Shown piece by piece: positions 24,407 to 33,664 of a DNA stretch of 47,897 nucleotides. The DNA is taken from NCBI GenBank assembly GCA_937892095.1, contig CALAVC010000096.1:1-47897 (forward strand), given 5' to 3'. Made by a program: the position numbers and the translations under genes. The stretch is from an uncultured Bacteroidales bacterium (GTDB lineage: Bacteria > Bacteroidota > Bacteroidia > Bacteroidales > Marinilabiliaceae). The notes under the pieces are model-generated. The model ran no database searches, was not told the origin of the DNA, and saw only the letters and a list, made by a program, of their open reading frames with translations. Within the stretch, counting starts at the first letter, position 1. Every line of letters starts with the position of its first letter.

Positions 24407-25741
24407 CTATTTCATTTTCTTGCCGTTAAAAACGACATTCTTCACCTTCGTGCCTTTTATAAACGAGTGGTCAAATCCTGCATTCTCGGTTTTGGCATTT
24501 ATGTTTTCAAAGGTAAAGTTTTGTAGCAAATATTTATCCGAAGAACCAACATTGTAGAATGTCTTGCACTCTATGTCAATGTCTTTGAGCGAAATGTGGT
24601 TGCATGTCGACATAGGCATGTCTGCACGCTCTTCGGGCTTGAAGAACTGTGTCCACGGCTGTATGTACAAAAAGTGTCCACAATTACCCTTTATCCCCTC
24701 CACGCTCACATATTCGTAGTTTTGTGGGGTGTCGGGCCTCATTTTCAACCATAGTACGCGCGTCGCTTGCTCGACAGTGCAGTTGCGCAACACAATGTTG
24801 TGGTCTGTCAGGCTCTCACTGCCCAATGTCAGGCAACCATGCACAAAGCCATACGTACAATTCTCTATTATCACGTTGTTGTTCGGACCATTGTTTGGGT
24901 CTTTGTCTGCCCAAGTGCCCTTGCCACCTTTCATCACCACTGCGTCGTCGTTAACCGACATGTAGCATCCGTGTATCAGCACGTCCGAGCAGTTGTCTAT
25001 ATCAATTGCGTCCGACGACGGTGCTTTTACTGGCGAGTGTGGTGCAAACGTACTTGTCCCCAAAACCTTTATGCGTTGTGAACGATAGATGTGTGTAGTC
25101 CAGAATGGCGAGTTTTGTAGTCTGACGTCTTGTAGCGTAACGTCTTCGCTATTCGAAATGTATACCAGTCGCGGACGCATAGCTTCAAGGTTTGTACACT
25201 GCCTATTATATTGTCTGCGAATCCAAAATTCACGCCAAAAGCGTTGCCCGTTGCCGTCTATTGTCCCTTGTCCCGAAATGCTGAACCCTTTCAACCCGTC
25301 TGCGTTCACCAGTGCGCTAAAATAGTTTAGCGTCTGACCCTCCATACGTGTTTTTTTTATGGGGTAGTGTGCAATGTCATCAATGCCCTTCAGTGTAGCA
25401 CCACGTTGCAAGTGCAAGTGTGTACCCTGCTTAAAGAATAGTGCGCCCGACAAATATGTCCCTTCGGGAATCACCACCACGCCACCACCATCTTCGGCAA
25501 CTTTGTCTATCACTGCTTGCAACTTCTCTGTCTGCAACAAGTTTGCATCGTCCGACCGTACACCATAGTCTGTTACCACATATTGCTTCCCCAGTGTGCC
25601 AAGGTCTATCTTTGCCGTATCCGAAAACCACGAGGAAATAGTTGTACCATCTGGCCACTTGTCTTGTGCCGTAACACTAAGCGTACACACAAGTGCGCAA
25701 CAACACAAGAGTGCAATCTTTTTCTTTGTGAAAAATTTCAT
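24407..25741 (-). CDS. Exported GH28 polygalacturonase-type glycoside hydrolase
   Basis: A 444-residue pectin-active enzyme. The ATG at 25741 is chosen because a signal peptide follows (MKFFTKKKIALLCCCALVCTLSVTA); an upstream ATG in frame (25876) would include the promoter region. The N-terminal YVVTDYGVRSDDANLLQTEKLQAVID is the usual GH28 opening. The parallel beta-helix carries SSDAIDIDNCSDVLIHGCYMSVNDDAVVMKGG (catalytic aspartates) and FVHGCLTLGSES (the G-H-G type segment). GH28 enzymes hydrolyse galacturonide or rhamnogalacturonan linkages in plant pectin, consistent with a gut or rumen habitat. It is not inside a SusC/D locus here. The sugar kinase at 32590 would act on a downstream pectin breakdown product, but the genes are not linked. 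Confidence 0.92.
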   Translation of the reverse strand: MKFFTKKKIALLCCCALVCTLSVTAQDKWPDGTTISSWFSDTAKIDLGTLGKQYVVTDYGVRSDDANLLQTEKLQAVIDKVAEDGGGVVVIPEGTYLSGALFFKQGTHLHLQRGATLKGIDDIAHYPIKKTRMEGQTLNYFSALVNADGLKGFSISGQGTIDGNGQRFWREFWIRRQYNRQCTNLEAMRPRLVYISNSEDVTLQDVRLQNSPFWTTHIYRSQRIKVLGTSTFAPHSPVKAPSSDAIDIDNCSDVLIHGCYMSVNDDAVVMKGGKGTWADKDPNNGPNNNVIIENCTYGFVHGCLTLGSESLTDHNIVLRNCTVEQATRVLWLKMRPDTPQNYEYVSVEGIKGNCGHFLYIQPWTQFFKPEERADMPMSTCNHISLKDIDIECKTFYNVGSSDKYLLQNFTFENINAKTENAGFDHSFIKGTKVKNVVFNGKKMK

Positions 25742-25778
25742 TTTGTAGGTATATTTCTTTGTAGGTTGATATGATTTG

Positions 25779-25809
25779 TAAAGATAATAACTTTTTGTTA
25801 CAGTTTTAA
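25779..25809 (-). promoter_or_regulatory. Possible promoter of the polygalacturonase gene
   Basis: On the minus strand TATCTTTA (25786-25779), one mismatch from TAnnTTTG, is preceded by TTA (25809-25807) at a 20-base spacing. Position (38 bases before the ATG) and spacing fit; two mismatches to consensus keep confidence low. Confidence 0.35.
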
Positions 25810-25845
25810 CATTTATTACACTCAATACGTGCCCCTTTATTAGGT

Positions 25846-27210
25846 ATGACGCACCTTTTGCGTCTCCCTTTAACAAACATTTTCACTAACTTAGCTGTCG
25901 TGAACATCGAACGGATAGTAGACAAAAGTCGTGCGGTGCTTGTTGCCGTCAGTGGTGGTGCCGACAGTGTAGCCCTCTTGCATATGCTCGTCTCCGCTGG
26001 CTATCATTGCGTAGCTGCTCATTGCAACTTCCATTTGCGTGCCGACGAAAGCAACTCCGACGAAGCTTTTGTCCGCAACTTTTGTGATAGCCTTTCTGTC
26101 CCACTACACGTAGCACATTTCGACACAACACGCTTCGCTGCCGAAGAAAAAATATCTATCGAGATGGCAGCCCGTCGCTTGCGTTACGACTGGTTTGCGC
26201 AACTCCTCGATTCTGAAAACATCCCAGTTGTAGCCGTTGCACATCATGCCGACGACAATGTCGAGACCTTTTTCCTCAATCTACTTCGTGGCACAGGTCT
26301 GCGTGGGCTCACCGGCATGAAACGACATGCAGGACGTGTCGTCCGACCACTACTCTCCATGAGTCGGCAAGCAATCGAAAACTATTGCCAAATTCACCAC
26401 TTGAGCTACGTTACCGACTCCACAAACCTATCCGATGTCTACCAACGCAATCGCATCCGACACCGCATAGTCCCCGAGTTTAAAGAGCTCAACCCATCTT
26501 TCCTCAGCACCATGCGTGCCAACATGCAACACCTCGATGCCGTCTACGCTTTGTTTATGTGCGAGGTCGAGAAGTTCATAGCTCGCAGTGTCATCGAATA
26601 CGATGGGCAAACACTAATCCCCATCGAAGACCTACAACAGCTACCCAACCCAGAGCCCTATCTCTTCGAAATCCTCAGCCCCCAAGGCTTTAGCGGACAA
26701 ACCATTTCTGCCGTAGCTCGCTGCATAGCTCTCTCGCGTTGGGGGCGAGTCTTCTATTCTGCACAATATCGGGCAGTTGTCGATCGCTACAATGTCATTG
26801 TCGACCAGCGTTCCGAACCCGGCACACCATCCTCAGTCGAAGTCGACTCCATGACCGATGAAGTCTTCTATCCACTGCACCTCCGCTTCCGACGTTTCTC
26901 GCCTCAACCAAACTATGTCGTCTCGCGCAACCCTCGTGTAGCACATCTCGATGCGTCCAAAATCGATTATCCACTCGTTGTCCGACATTGGTGCCGTGGC
27001 GACACATTTCGCCCTCTTGGCATGAAAGGCTTCAAAAAAGTGTCCGACTTTTTTGTCGATAGCAAAATGAGCGTCGTAGAAAAGGAGTCCGCTTGGATGA
27101 TCCTCTCTGCAGGCGAAATAGTCTGGATCGTCGGACGTCGTATCGACGATCGCTTCAAAGTCAGCCCATCTTGTAAGGATATTCTCGAAATAGAACTTAT
27201 CGATAAGTAA
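25846..27210 (+). CDS. tilS: tRNA(Ile)-lysidine synthase
   Basis: A 454-residue enzyme that adds lysine to C34 of the AUA-reading tRNA-Ile, changing its codon and charging specificity; it is essential in most bacteria. The ATP-binding PP-loop SGGADS sits at residues 36-41. Next come AAHCNFHLRADES, MAARRLRYDWF and AHHADDNVETFFLNLLRGTGLRGL, the standard TilS_N order. The C-terminal substrate-binding domain includes HWCRGDTFRPLGMKGFKKVSDFFVDSKM, the TilS_C hallmark. Length matches the family. It is the first gene of a run of seven close + strand genes to 32467 and is divergent from the polygalacturonase gene. Confidence 0.96.
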   Translation: MTHLLRLPLTNIFTNLAVVNIERIVDKSRAVLVAVSGGADSVALLHMLVSAGYHCVAAHCNFHLRADESNSDEAFVRNFCDSLSVPLHVAHFDTTRFAAEEKISIEMAARRLRYDWFAQLLDSENIPVVAVAHHADDNVETFFLNLLRGTGLRGLTGMKRHAGRVVRPLLSMSRQAIENYCQIHHLSYVTDSTNLSDVYQRNRIRHRIVPEFKELNPSFLSTMRANMQHLDAVYALFMCEVEKFIARSVIEYDGQTLIPIEDLQQLPNPEPYLFEILSPQGFSGQTISAVARCIALSRWGRVFYSAQYRAVVDRYNVIVDQRSEPGTPSSVEVDSMTDEVFYPLHLRFRRFSPQPNYVVSRNPRVAHLDASKIDYPLVVRHWCRGDTFRPLGMKGFKKVSDFFVDSKMSVVEKESAWMILSAGEIVWIVGRRIDDRFKVSPSCKDILEIELIDK

Positions 27211-27224
27211 AATCTTTTTGCTCT

Positions 27225-27899
27225 ATGAATACCAAACTCCGCAACTCCATCATAAGCACCGTAGGTGCCAAAGCCCTCTTGCGTGCCGAAATAGAACTAC
27301 GCATGACCGATAGCTTCGAAGATCTCTGTGCTGTCCTTGCCGACCTCGCCACAGAATACAACACCCTTCTCGAGGGCAAAACAACCGTACGTTATGAACG
27401 CATGGCACAACATGTGGCACAGTTCACCATCAACGAAGACACTCTCATCTTCGCTCAGCATACCGACATCTTTCAGTTCGATCGCGACCACGAAGCTTGG
27501 CAAACACCTTATGTCGTCGAAGATGCCACTCGCTCCTATGCTGGCATAGTCAATGTCTACAACTTCCTTGCAGAGTCGTTCAAATATGACCGCGACGAAG
27601 ACATCGGCTACCTTATAGCTCGCGTCTTTATCGGCAAAGAAGGAGCCTACTTTGTCGAGGGCAAACGTCAGCGAAATATGGGCGTAAGTCATTATGGTGA
27701 ACAAACGCTCGACCGCAACAATTGGCGTCGTGTCGTTGAGACAGCCCTCAAATATGCAGCAGAATTCGACCTGCTCGCTCCTCCCTACGAAACCGAAAAA
27801 CTTACCGACCTTATCCACCTCAAAGCCAAGATACTAACCTCGAAAACCAAGACAGCCAAACGTCTGGGATTCTCTTTCAACTCCGACGACGTAAAATAA
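27225..27899 (+). CDS. Conserved hypothetical protein
   Basis: A 224-residue soluble protein with no signal or membrane segment; I do not recognise the family with certainty. Visible features are a helical N-terminus (NSIISTVGAKALLRAEIELRM), a central mixed region with ERMAQHVAQFTINEDTLIF and HTDIFQFDRDHEAWQTPYV, and GYLIARVFIGKEGAYFVEGKRQRN (strand-turn-strand). The C-terminus is basic (KAKILTSKTKTAKRLGF). Starting 14 bases after tilS and ending 27 bases before pepT, it is likely co-transcribed with housekeeping genes, which argues for a general cellular role. The start is the only ATG that gives a full domain-like N-terminus. Confidence 0.75.
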   Translation: MNTKLRNSIISTVGAKALLRAEIELRMTDSFEDLCAVLADLATEYNTLLEGKTTVRYERMAQHVAQFTINEDTLIFAQHTDIFQFDRDHEAWQTPYVVEDATRSYAGIVNVYNFLAESFKYDRDEDIGYLIARVFIGKEGAYFVEGKRQRNMGVSHYGEQTLDRNNWRRVVETALKYAAEFDLLAPPYETEKLTDLIHLKAKILTSKTKTAKRLGFSFNSDDVK

Positions 27900-27926
27900 A
27901 TTCATCAACACTCTTTCGACTTTTCA

Positions 27927-29168
27927 ATGACCGACATACTCAATCGTTTCCTCACCTACGTCGCTTTCGACACTCAAAGCGATGAGAATAGCAGTAGTGT
28001 CCCTTCCACATCTGGGCAACTCGTTTTTGCTCGTCATCTTGTTGCCGAATTGCGCTCAATAGGCGTTGCCGACGTAGAGCTTACCGACAATGGCTACATT
28101 TATGCATCCTTGCCCGCCAATTGCAACAAGGCAGGTGTGCCAGCTGTCGGCTTCATTGCGCACATGGATACAAGCCCCGACTGCTCTGGGCGCGACATTC
28201 ATCCGAAAATATTGCACTTCGCACCCGGTCAGCAGAGCCTTGTGCTCAATGCCGAAAAGCAGATTGTTATGCCCGTCAGCGAGTTTCCTGAGCTCGCGCT
28301 CTACGAAGGGCAAGACCTCATCTGCACCGATGGTACCACACTCCTCGGTGCTGACGATAAGGCTGGTGTAGCTGCCATCGTCAGTGCTGTCGAATATCTT
28401 GTCGCTCACCCCGAAATTCAGCATGGCAATGTGTGTATAGCCTTCACTCCCGACGAAGAAATTGGTCGTGGTGCCGATTGCTTCGATGTCAAGCGCTTCG
28501 GTGCCGACTTTGCCTACACTATCGATGGAGGTAGGCTTGGCGAACTCGAATACGAGACATTCAATGCTGCTCAAGCCACCATAACTTTCTTTGGCAGTAA
28601 CGTACACCCGGGTTCCGCCCTCGGCAAGATGCGCAATTCCATCGAACTCGCCATGCAGTTTGCCTCTCAAATGCCACAAAGCCAAAAACCAGAGACTACT
28701 TCAGCGCGACAAGGATTCTTTCACCTAACGCAAATGGATGGTACGGTCGAGCAATCGACACTACACTACATAATCCGCGATTTCGACACAGAAAACTTCC
28801 GTCGTCGAAAGGAATATATCGTTAGGCAAGTCGACAACCTCAACGCCATATATGGTGTCGAAGTCGCACGTGCCGACGTGCAAGACCAGTACCATAATAT
28901 GCGCGAGAAAATAGAACCCGTCATGCACATTGTCGACTATGCTCGTCAAGTCATCAGTCAACGTTGTGGTGTCGCTCCTATCGTATCGCCTGTGCGAGGT
29001 GGGACTGATGGCGCACGACTTTCTTTTATGGGACTCCCAACGCCTAATATTTTTGCTGGTGGCGAAAATTTCCATGGCAAATACGAATTCTTGCCCGTAG
29101 AGAGTCTTCGCCGCGCACAAGATGTTGTCGTCGGCATAGCCGAACTTGTAGCCAGCAAAAGCAAATAA
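27927..29168 (+). CDS. pepT: Peptidase T (tripeptide aminopeptidase)
   Basis: A 413-residue M20-family zinc aminopeptidase that removes the N-terminal residue from tripeptides in the cytosol. Metal and catalytic motifs are in place: IAHMDTSPD (His79, Asp81), GADDKAG (Asp143) and TPDEEIGRG (Glu177, Glu178). The dimerisation domain is bounded by NVHPGSALGKMRNS, and the end carries SPVRGGTDGARLSFMGLPTPNIFAGGENFHGKYEF, typical of PepT. Length matches E. coli PepT (about 408). It fits the asaccharolytic or peptide-using side of Bacteroidales metabolism. It lies between a conserved hypothetical gene and a DUF3078 gene. Confidence 0.96.
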   Translation: MTDILNRFLTYVAFDTQSDENSSSVPSTSGQLVFARHLVAELRSIGVADVELTDNGYIYASLPANCNKAGVPAVGFIAHMDTSPDCSGRDIHPKILHFAPGQQSLVLNAEKQIVMPVSEFPELALYEGQDLICTDGTTLLGADDKAGVAAIVSAVEYLVAHPEIQHGNVCIAFTPDEEIGRGADCFDVKRFGADFAYTIDGGRLGELEYETFNAAQATITFFGSNVHPGSALGKMRNSIELAMQFASQMPQSQKPETTSARQGFFHLTQMDGTVEQSTLHYIIRDFDTENFRRRKEYIVRQVDNLNAIYGVEVARADVQDQYHNMREKIEPVMHIVDYARQVISQRCGVAPIVSPVRGGTDGARLSFMGLPTPNIFAGGENFHGKYEFLPVESLRRAQDVVVGIAELVASKSK

Positions 29169-29199
29169 GACCCATTGTCTTTTCGCCGTAGCCATAAAT

Positions 29200-30543
29200 A
29201 TGAAAAACCTCTTTCTGTTTATTATAGCAGTCATATCGTTGCCTGTCCACGCTTCCATACCGCCGTGGATTACTCTTCGTAGCCCGCAAACATACTACAC
29301 CCAAGATGTCGACTCTATCGTAGGGCGCGATACTGTTTTCACGCAGGTTTCGCACGTCGTCAGCGGGCAATTTAAGCCGTTTGTTAATCCCGACATTACG
29401 TCTTTTGAACTCAATCTGTTGCCATTTGAGAACGTTGTACGCCCAGTGTCGCGCACGTCCAAAATAGAATATCCCGAGCTAACTCTCATGCCCGAATATC
29501 AACAACGCGTCGCTTGGCAAAACAAGAACATTCTTACTCCAAGTCTTTGGCAATCAGCAGCTCATGAACCCATTCTCGAAAAACTTCGCTACGACTATGC
29601 CATAAGCAATCCTTCGACAGTCAAATACACCAATCTGCAAATAAAAGACCCGTCGAAAGAGCTACTCAAAGTGCAACGCGACAAGTCGGGCGACAAAAAA
29701 GAAATATCTCGAATATTTAAGACCGAGGTGCCTCTCTCTGCCGAAATGCGCAAAAAGAAAGAAAAACCTGCTGGCCCTTGGAAAAATTCTGGTGAGGAAA
29801 ACCTTCAGTTTTCGCAACTTTTTGTCGAGAATTGGATAAAAGGTGGCGAAAATTCAGCCACTCTCACACACGACCTCCGACTCAATAGTGCCTACTCACA
29901 GGGGCGCACATCGTGGGAAAACTCTCTGGTCAACAAACTCAGCCTGACCTACACCTCTGCCCTTGGCACGCGCGTCAGTAGCGACGCTTTCGACCTTGCC
30001 TCAAAATATGGCTTCAATGCTGTCAATAAGTGGTACTACTCTTTCGCATTTAGCCTTAAGACGCAGCTCTTCCGCAACTACGACAAGAGCGACACCGAAA
30101 AAGCTAATCCCAAGTCGAAATTCATGTCGCCTGTCTACATGCAGTTCATTTTCGGTATGGACTATAAGCAAGACAATTTCTCACTTCTGCTCTCACCCTA
30201 CACTGGTATCATAACAGCCGTGGCCGACACCGACAGAGTAGACCAAACCAAATACGGCATTGCCGAAGATCGCAAAGCTAACTTTATCAACGGCTTCTCC
30301 GTTACGTGCAATTGGAAGAAAGAAATTGTCTACGGCATCAACTATTCAACCAAACTTGAGCTTTTCTACGAATACATAAAAAAAGATGGTAACAAACGCT
30401 TCGATTGGGAAAATGTCCTCGATGTGCAAATCAATCGCTTCCTTTCGACTCGTCTGCTTATCGAGCTCCGCTATTTCGACAACGAAAGCGACAAATTCCA
30501 GATAAAAGAGAATTTCTCCGTAGGTTTCAAATATAGTTTCTGA
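29200..30543 (+). CDS. DUF3078 family outer-membrane protein
   Basis: A 447-residue exported protein with a signal peptide (MKNLFLFIIAVISLPVHA). The middle contains GPWKNSGEENLQFSQLFVENWIKGGENSATLTHDLRLNS, the signature of DUF3078 (a W-x-x-G-G-E/N-N turn in a Bacteroidetes barrel-like family). Later segments alternate as transmembrane strands (YSFAFSLKTQLFRNY, MQFIFGMDYKQDNFSLLLSPYTG) and the protein ends in an aromatic strand (FSVGFKYSF), as expected for outer-membrane beta-barrels. The function is not known for the family. It ends 6 bases before the ECF sigma gene. Confidence 0.85.
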   Translation: MKNLFLFIIAVISLPVHASIPPWITLRSPQTYYTQDVDSIVGRDTVFTQVSHVVSGQFKPFVNPDITSFELNLLPFENVVRPVSRTSKIEYPELTLMPEYQQRVAWQNKNILTPSLWQSAAHEPILEKLRYDYAISNPSTVKYTNLQIKDPSKELLKVQRDKSGDKKEISRIFKTEVPLSAEMRKKKEKPAGPWKNSGEENLQFSQLFVENWIKGGENSATLTHDLRLNSAYSQGRTSWENSLVNKLSLTYTSALGTRVSSDAFDLASKYGFNAVNKWYYSFAFSLKTQLFRNYDKSDTEKANPKSKFMSPVYMQFIFGMDYKQDNFSLLLSPYTGIITAVADTDRVDQTKYGIAEDRKANFINGFSVTCNWKKEIVYGINYSTKLELFYEYIKKDGNKRFDWENVLDVQINRFLSTRLLIELRYFDNESDKFQIKENFSVGFKYSF

Positions 30544-30549
30544 CCATTT

Positions 30550-31149
30550 ATGGCACAAGCCTCCGACATAACACTCCTTACCGACGAAATACTCCTTGGT
30601 AGAGTACGTCAAGAGGACGATATGCAGGCCTATCGTGTCATTTTCGACCGCCACTACACAGCTCTTACCACATTTGCCACCAAGCTGGTTGCCGACATCG
30701 ACATAGCCACCGATGTCGTGCAAAACGTCTTCGTCAATCTCTACGAGAAACGTCGTGAGACGCTCGTTACTAATGTTCGTTCGTTTTTGTATAGTGCCGT
30801 GCGCAATGGATGCCTCAATGTCATTAAGCACGAGAAAATCAAGCGACAATATGAAAATCAAGTCGACGCCTCTGTTTTCGACTATAGCTCCGATGCTGCC
30901 GACAAACTCATAGAACAGAGCGAAGCCGAGGCACGTGTGGCTGGTGCGCTTGCTCAACTGCCCGAAGCCTGTCGGCGAGTCTTCCTAATGAGTCGTTTCG
31001 ACGGATTGAGCAATCAACAAATTGCCGATGCTCTCGACATATCCAAACGAACCGTCGAAACGCAGATAACCAACGCTCTCAAAATCCTACGACGTCTACT
31101 CCTCTCGTTCGTTGCCATTGTCTCAACATTACTTAAAATAACCATCTGA
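30550..31149 (+). CDS. ECF-type RNA polymerase sigma factor
   Basis: A 199-residue extracytoplasmic-function sigma factor. Region 2 is visible as YRVIFDRHYTALTTFATKLVADIDIATDVVQNVFVNLYEKR, and region 4 as QLPEACRRVFLMSRFDGLSNQQIADALDISKRTVETQI with its helix-turn-helix. The C-terminus ends in a hydrophobic stretch (LLLSFVAIVSTLLKI) that is unusual for a sigma factor and could contact the membrane. In Bacteroidales such factors are normally followed by a FecR-type anti-sigma gene and SusC/D genes. Here the next gene, 14 bases on, encodes a hemerythrin-like protein and no anti-sigma is present. Control may therefore be transcriptional or through the neighbours. Confidence 0.9.
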   Translation: MAQASDITLLTDEILLGRVRQEDDMQAYRVIFDRHYTALTTFATKLVADIDIATDVVQNVFVNLYEKRRETLVTNVRSFLYSAVRNGCLNVIKHEKIKRQYENQVDASVFDYSSDAADKLIEQSEAEARVAGALAQLPEACRRVFLMSRFDGLSNQQIADALDISKRTVETQITNALKILRRLLLSFVAIVSTLLKITI

Positions 31150-31163
31150 CACCATAACAACTT

Positions 31164-31853
31164 ATGCGATTTAATGAAAACAGCCGCCTCGGCGACGTCA
31201 TCTCCGAACACTACCAACTGCTCCTCATCTTGAGCCGTTTTGGCATAACTCTCGGATTTGGCGACAAGACCGTCCGCGCCGTATGTGCCGACTCTCACGT
31301 CGACAGCAAGACATTCCTTGCCGTTGCCAACTACGTTGTCAATGGCGATGGCACAGTCTATCACGACATAGACACAGAGTCTATGATTCGTTTCCTCAGA
31401 CTCTCTCACCAATATTATTTCGACTTCCTTCTGCCCGAACTTCGCAATAGTCTCAAACGCATAACGGACGACATCGAAGACACTAAGCTTGCCACTCTAC
31501 TCATCAAGCTCTTCGACAACTATGCATCATCTGTTCGTCGACATCTTGAATATGAAGACCGTATTCTTTTCGACTACACCGAAAACCTTCTCGGTGGCAA
31601 CATTGACGACACCAATCTGTCTGTCTCGTCAATCATCGGTCAGCACGACAGCATAGACGGCAATCTTAGCGAACTAAAAAATGTAATGATACGCTATTTG
31701 CCTGCACCTCACGGCATGGTTAGGCGTGTCAATCAAGTACTCTACGACATCTTTGCTTTCGAAGAGGACATAAAAATGCACTCCGACATCGAGAGCAACC
31801 TTTTTATTCCTTTGGTTATCGACCTCGAAAATAAAGTGAGAAAAGCTAAATGA
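31164..31853 (+). CDS. Hemerythrin-domain protein, RIC/ScdA-like
   Basis: A 229-residue cytosolic protein. The first 60 residues (RLGDVISEHYQLLLILSRFGITLGFG) follow the ScdA_N/DUF542 pattern that precedes hemerythrin in iron-sulfur cluster repair proteins, but the usual vicinal cysteines after the GI motif are replaced by LGFG. The remainder is a four-helix hemerythrin domain with complete diiron ligands: His82, His127-x3-Glu131, His161 and His206-x3-Glu210. Such proteins bind O2 or NO or donate iron in repair. It overlaps the next regulator gene by 4 bases, so the two are translationally coupled; a sensing pair is plausible (inference). Confidence 0.85.
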   Translation: MRFNENSRLGDVISEHYQLLLILSRFGITLGFGDKTVRAVCADSHVDSKTFLAVANYVVNGDGTVYHDIDTESMIRFLRLSHQYYFDFLLPELRNSLKRITDDIEDTKLATLLIKLFDNYASSVRRHLEYEDRILFDYTENLLGGNIDDTNLSVSSIIGQHDSIDGNLSELKNVMIRYLPAPHGMVRRVNQVLYDIFAFEEDIKMHSDIESNLFIPLVIDLENKVRKAK

Positions 31854-32467
31854 ATCGTTCAGATGTAATTAAAATAGCCGTTGCGGACGAGAATACCATT
31901 ATTCGCACAGGAGTCATTGCTGCTCTAAAAAGAATCTCCGATGGTAGTACACTCTTTTTCGAGATTGCTCGTCCTGCCGATTTTAGCACTCGCATACGTT
32001 CGTATAGCCCAGATGTGCTTATCGTTGCCCCTTCTTTTGGCGGAAGTTTCGATGTCGAAGCCTGTCGTACAAACAAAGACCTCGATATGCGACACGCTCA
32101 GTTTGTCGCATTGATTTCCTCGGTCGTTGGTCGGGCAACACTTTCGCAATACGATGACCATCTAAGCATTTTCGACTCCGAAGAAGACTTGCGAAATCTG
32201 CTCGAAAATGTCAAAGGGCACGATGCCGACACCTCCGACGATGCTCCAGAAGGTGAAGAACAACTCTCCGAACGCGAAAAGGAAGTCGTGCGTGGCGTGG
32301 TCAAAGGGCTTACAAACAAAGAAATCGCTTCGTTGCTCAATATTTCTGTCTATACCGTCCTTACGCACCGACGAAATATTGCTCGCAAACTGCAAATACA
32401 CTCCTCCATTGCGTTAGCTATCTATGCCATTAGCAACAAAATTGCCACAATTGATGAGGTAAAGTAG
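31850..32467 (+). CDS. LuxR-type regulator with degenerate receiver domain
   Basis: A 205-residue DNA-binding regulator. The C-terminal 65 residues are a clear LuxR helix-turn-helix (LSEREKEVVRGVVKGLTNKEIASLLNISVYTVLTHRRNIARKL). The N-terminal 120 residues have receiver-like spacing (IKIAVADENTIIRTGVIAAL, then SPDVLIVAPSFGG), but the position where the phosphoacceptor Asp should be reads IVAPS, so phosphorylation is unlikely. The gene overlaps the hemerythrin gene (ATGA), suggesting that the hemerythrin, not a kinase, supplies the signal. Targets are unknown; the ECF sigma factor upstream is an obvious candidate member of the same circuit. Confidence 0.88.
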   Translation: MNRSDVIKIAVADENTIIRTGVIAALKRISDGSTLFFEIARPADFSTRIRSYSPDVLIVAPSFGGSFDVEACRTNKDLDMRHAQFVALISSVVGRATLSQYDDHLSIFDSEEDLRNLLENVKGHDADTSDDAPEGEEQLSEREKEVVRGVVKGLTNKEIASLLNISVYTVLTHRRNIARKLQIHSSIALAIYAISNKIATIDEVK

Positions 32468-32589
32468 GTCTTCGACCTTTTATTCCGTCTAAATTAGGCA
32501 AATCGTCTACCATTCGCCCATGCGTTCGCTCGACCAATTTGCCTAATTTCGCAACCAAATTTTTTTCAACAATAGACCCAATCTGCATA

Positions 32590-33642
32590 ATGACAAAGGT
32601 TCTGACCTTCGGCGAAATCCTTTTGCGCCTAACCCCTCCTGGCTACGACAAATTTTTGCAAGCATCTCGTTTCTGTGTTTCGTTTGGTGGCTCCGAAACC
32701 AACGTTGCCGTGTCTCTCTCGCATCTTGGTATGCAAAGCGAGTTTGTTAGTCGCCTCCCGCAAAACGACATTGCACGCATGGCTTGCATGCAACTGCAAA
32801 AGCATGGCGTCATGACCAACAATATGGTTGTCGGTGGCGATCGACTCGGACTCTACTACTATGAAAACACGTCGGCTATGCGCGCTTCGCGTGTCATATA
32901 CGACCGTGCCGAATCTGCCTACGCAACTTCTTCGCCAGCCGACTACGATTGGGACCAAATCTTCGAACGCTCAGGTGCCGACTGGTTCCACTGGTCTGGC
33001 ATAGGTCCTTCGCTTTCGCAAAGTGCAGCCGATGCCACTCGTGCAGCAATAGATTCTGCTCGTCGCCATGGTCTGCGAATCTCTGCCGACCTCAACTATC
33101 GCAAAAACCTTTGGAATTACGGACGCGAGCCACACGAAGTCATGAAACCTTTATGTGCCGAGTGCGACATCCTCTTCGGAACCGAAGTTGAATATCAAAA
33201 AGCTTTCGGCATAAAGCCTGCTGTCGGTTTCGACATGAATTCCGACACGCAAGAAATCGAAGCCGCTGCCCACCACGACTTTGCTCGTCAGATCCTCAGT
33301 CTTGCGCCCAAGTGTCAAAAGATGTTCATAGCTCAACGTAAAGTCTTCCACGCCAAGCACCATAGTTTCTGGGCCATGCTCGCCACGTCCGATGGTCGTT
33401 TCTTGCAGTCCGACAACTACGACATAGAACCTGTTGTGGACTGTGTAGGTTGTGGCGATGCCTTTGCCGCTGGCATGATTTGTGGTGTCTGTCGCTACCC
33501 CGATGACGACAGTAAAGCGCTTGCCTTTGCTACGGCTGCAGCCACGCTCAAAAACACCATCCGAGGCGACTTTAATCTCTCCTCTGCCGACGAGGTCCTC
33601 TCTCTTATGAGTGGCAACACAAGCGGACGCATAGCCCGATAA
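32590..33642 (+). CDS. kdgK: PfkB-family sugar kinase, probable 2-keto-3-deoxygluconate kinase
   Basis: A 350-residue kinase. ATG 32590 begins MTKVLTFGEILLRLTPPGYDKF, the usual KDG kinase opening; the open frame extends about 17 codons upstream without similarity. PfkB motifs are FGGSETNVAVSLSHLG (substrate region) and DCVGCGDAFAAGM with the catalytic base Asp290. WFHWSGIGPSLS and ISADLNYRKNLWNYG are typical of KDG kinases rather than fructokinases. It phosphorylates 2-keto-3-deoxygluconate, an intermediate of uronate and pectin breakdown. The expected partner aldolase is not adjacent, so a different sugar acid is possible. Confidence 0.8.
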   Translation: MTKVLTFGEILLRLTPPGYDKFLQASRFCVSFGGSETNVAVSLSHLGMQSEFVSRLPQNDIARMACMQLQKHGVMTNNMVVGGDRLGLYYYENTSAMRASRVIYDRAESAYATSSPADYDWDQIFERSGADWFHWSGIGPSLSQSAADATRAAIDSARRHGLRISADLNYRKNLWNYGREPHEVMKPLCAECDILFGTEVEYQKAFGIKPAVGFDMNSDTQEIEAAAHHDFARQILSLAPKCQKMFIAQRKVFHAKHHSFWAMLATSDGRFLQSDNYDIEPVVDCVGCGDAFAAGMICGVCRYPDDDSKALAFATAAATLKNTIRGDFNLSSADEVLSLMSGNTSGRIAR

Positions 33643-33664
33643 GCGCCTAACTAAATAATTTTCA

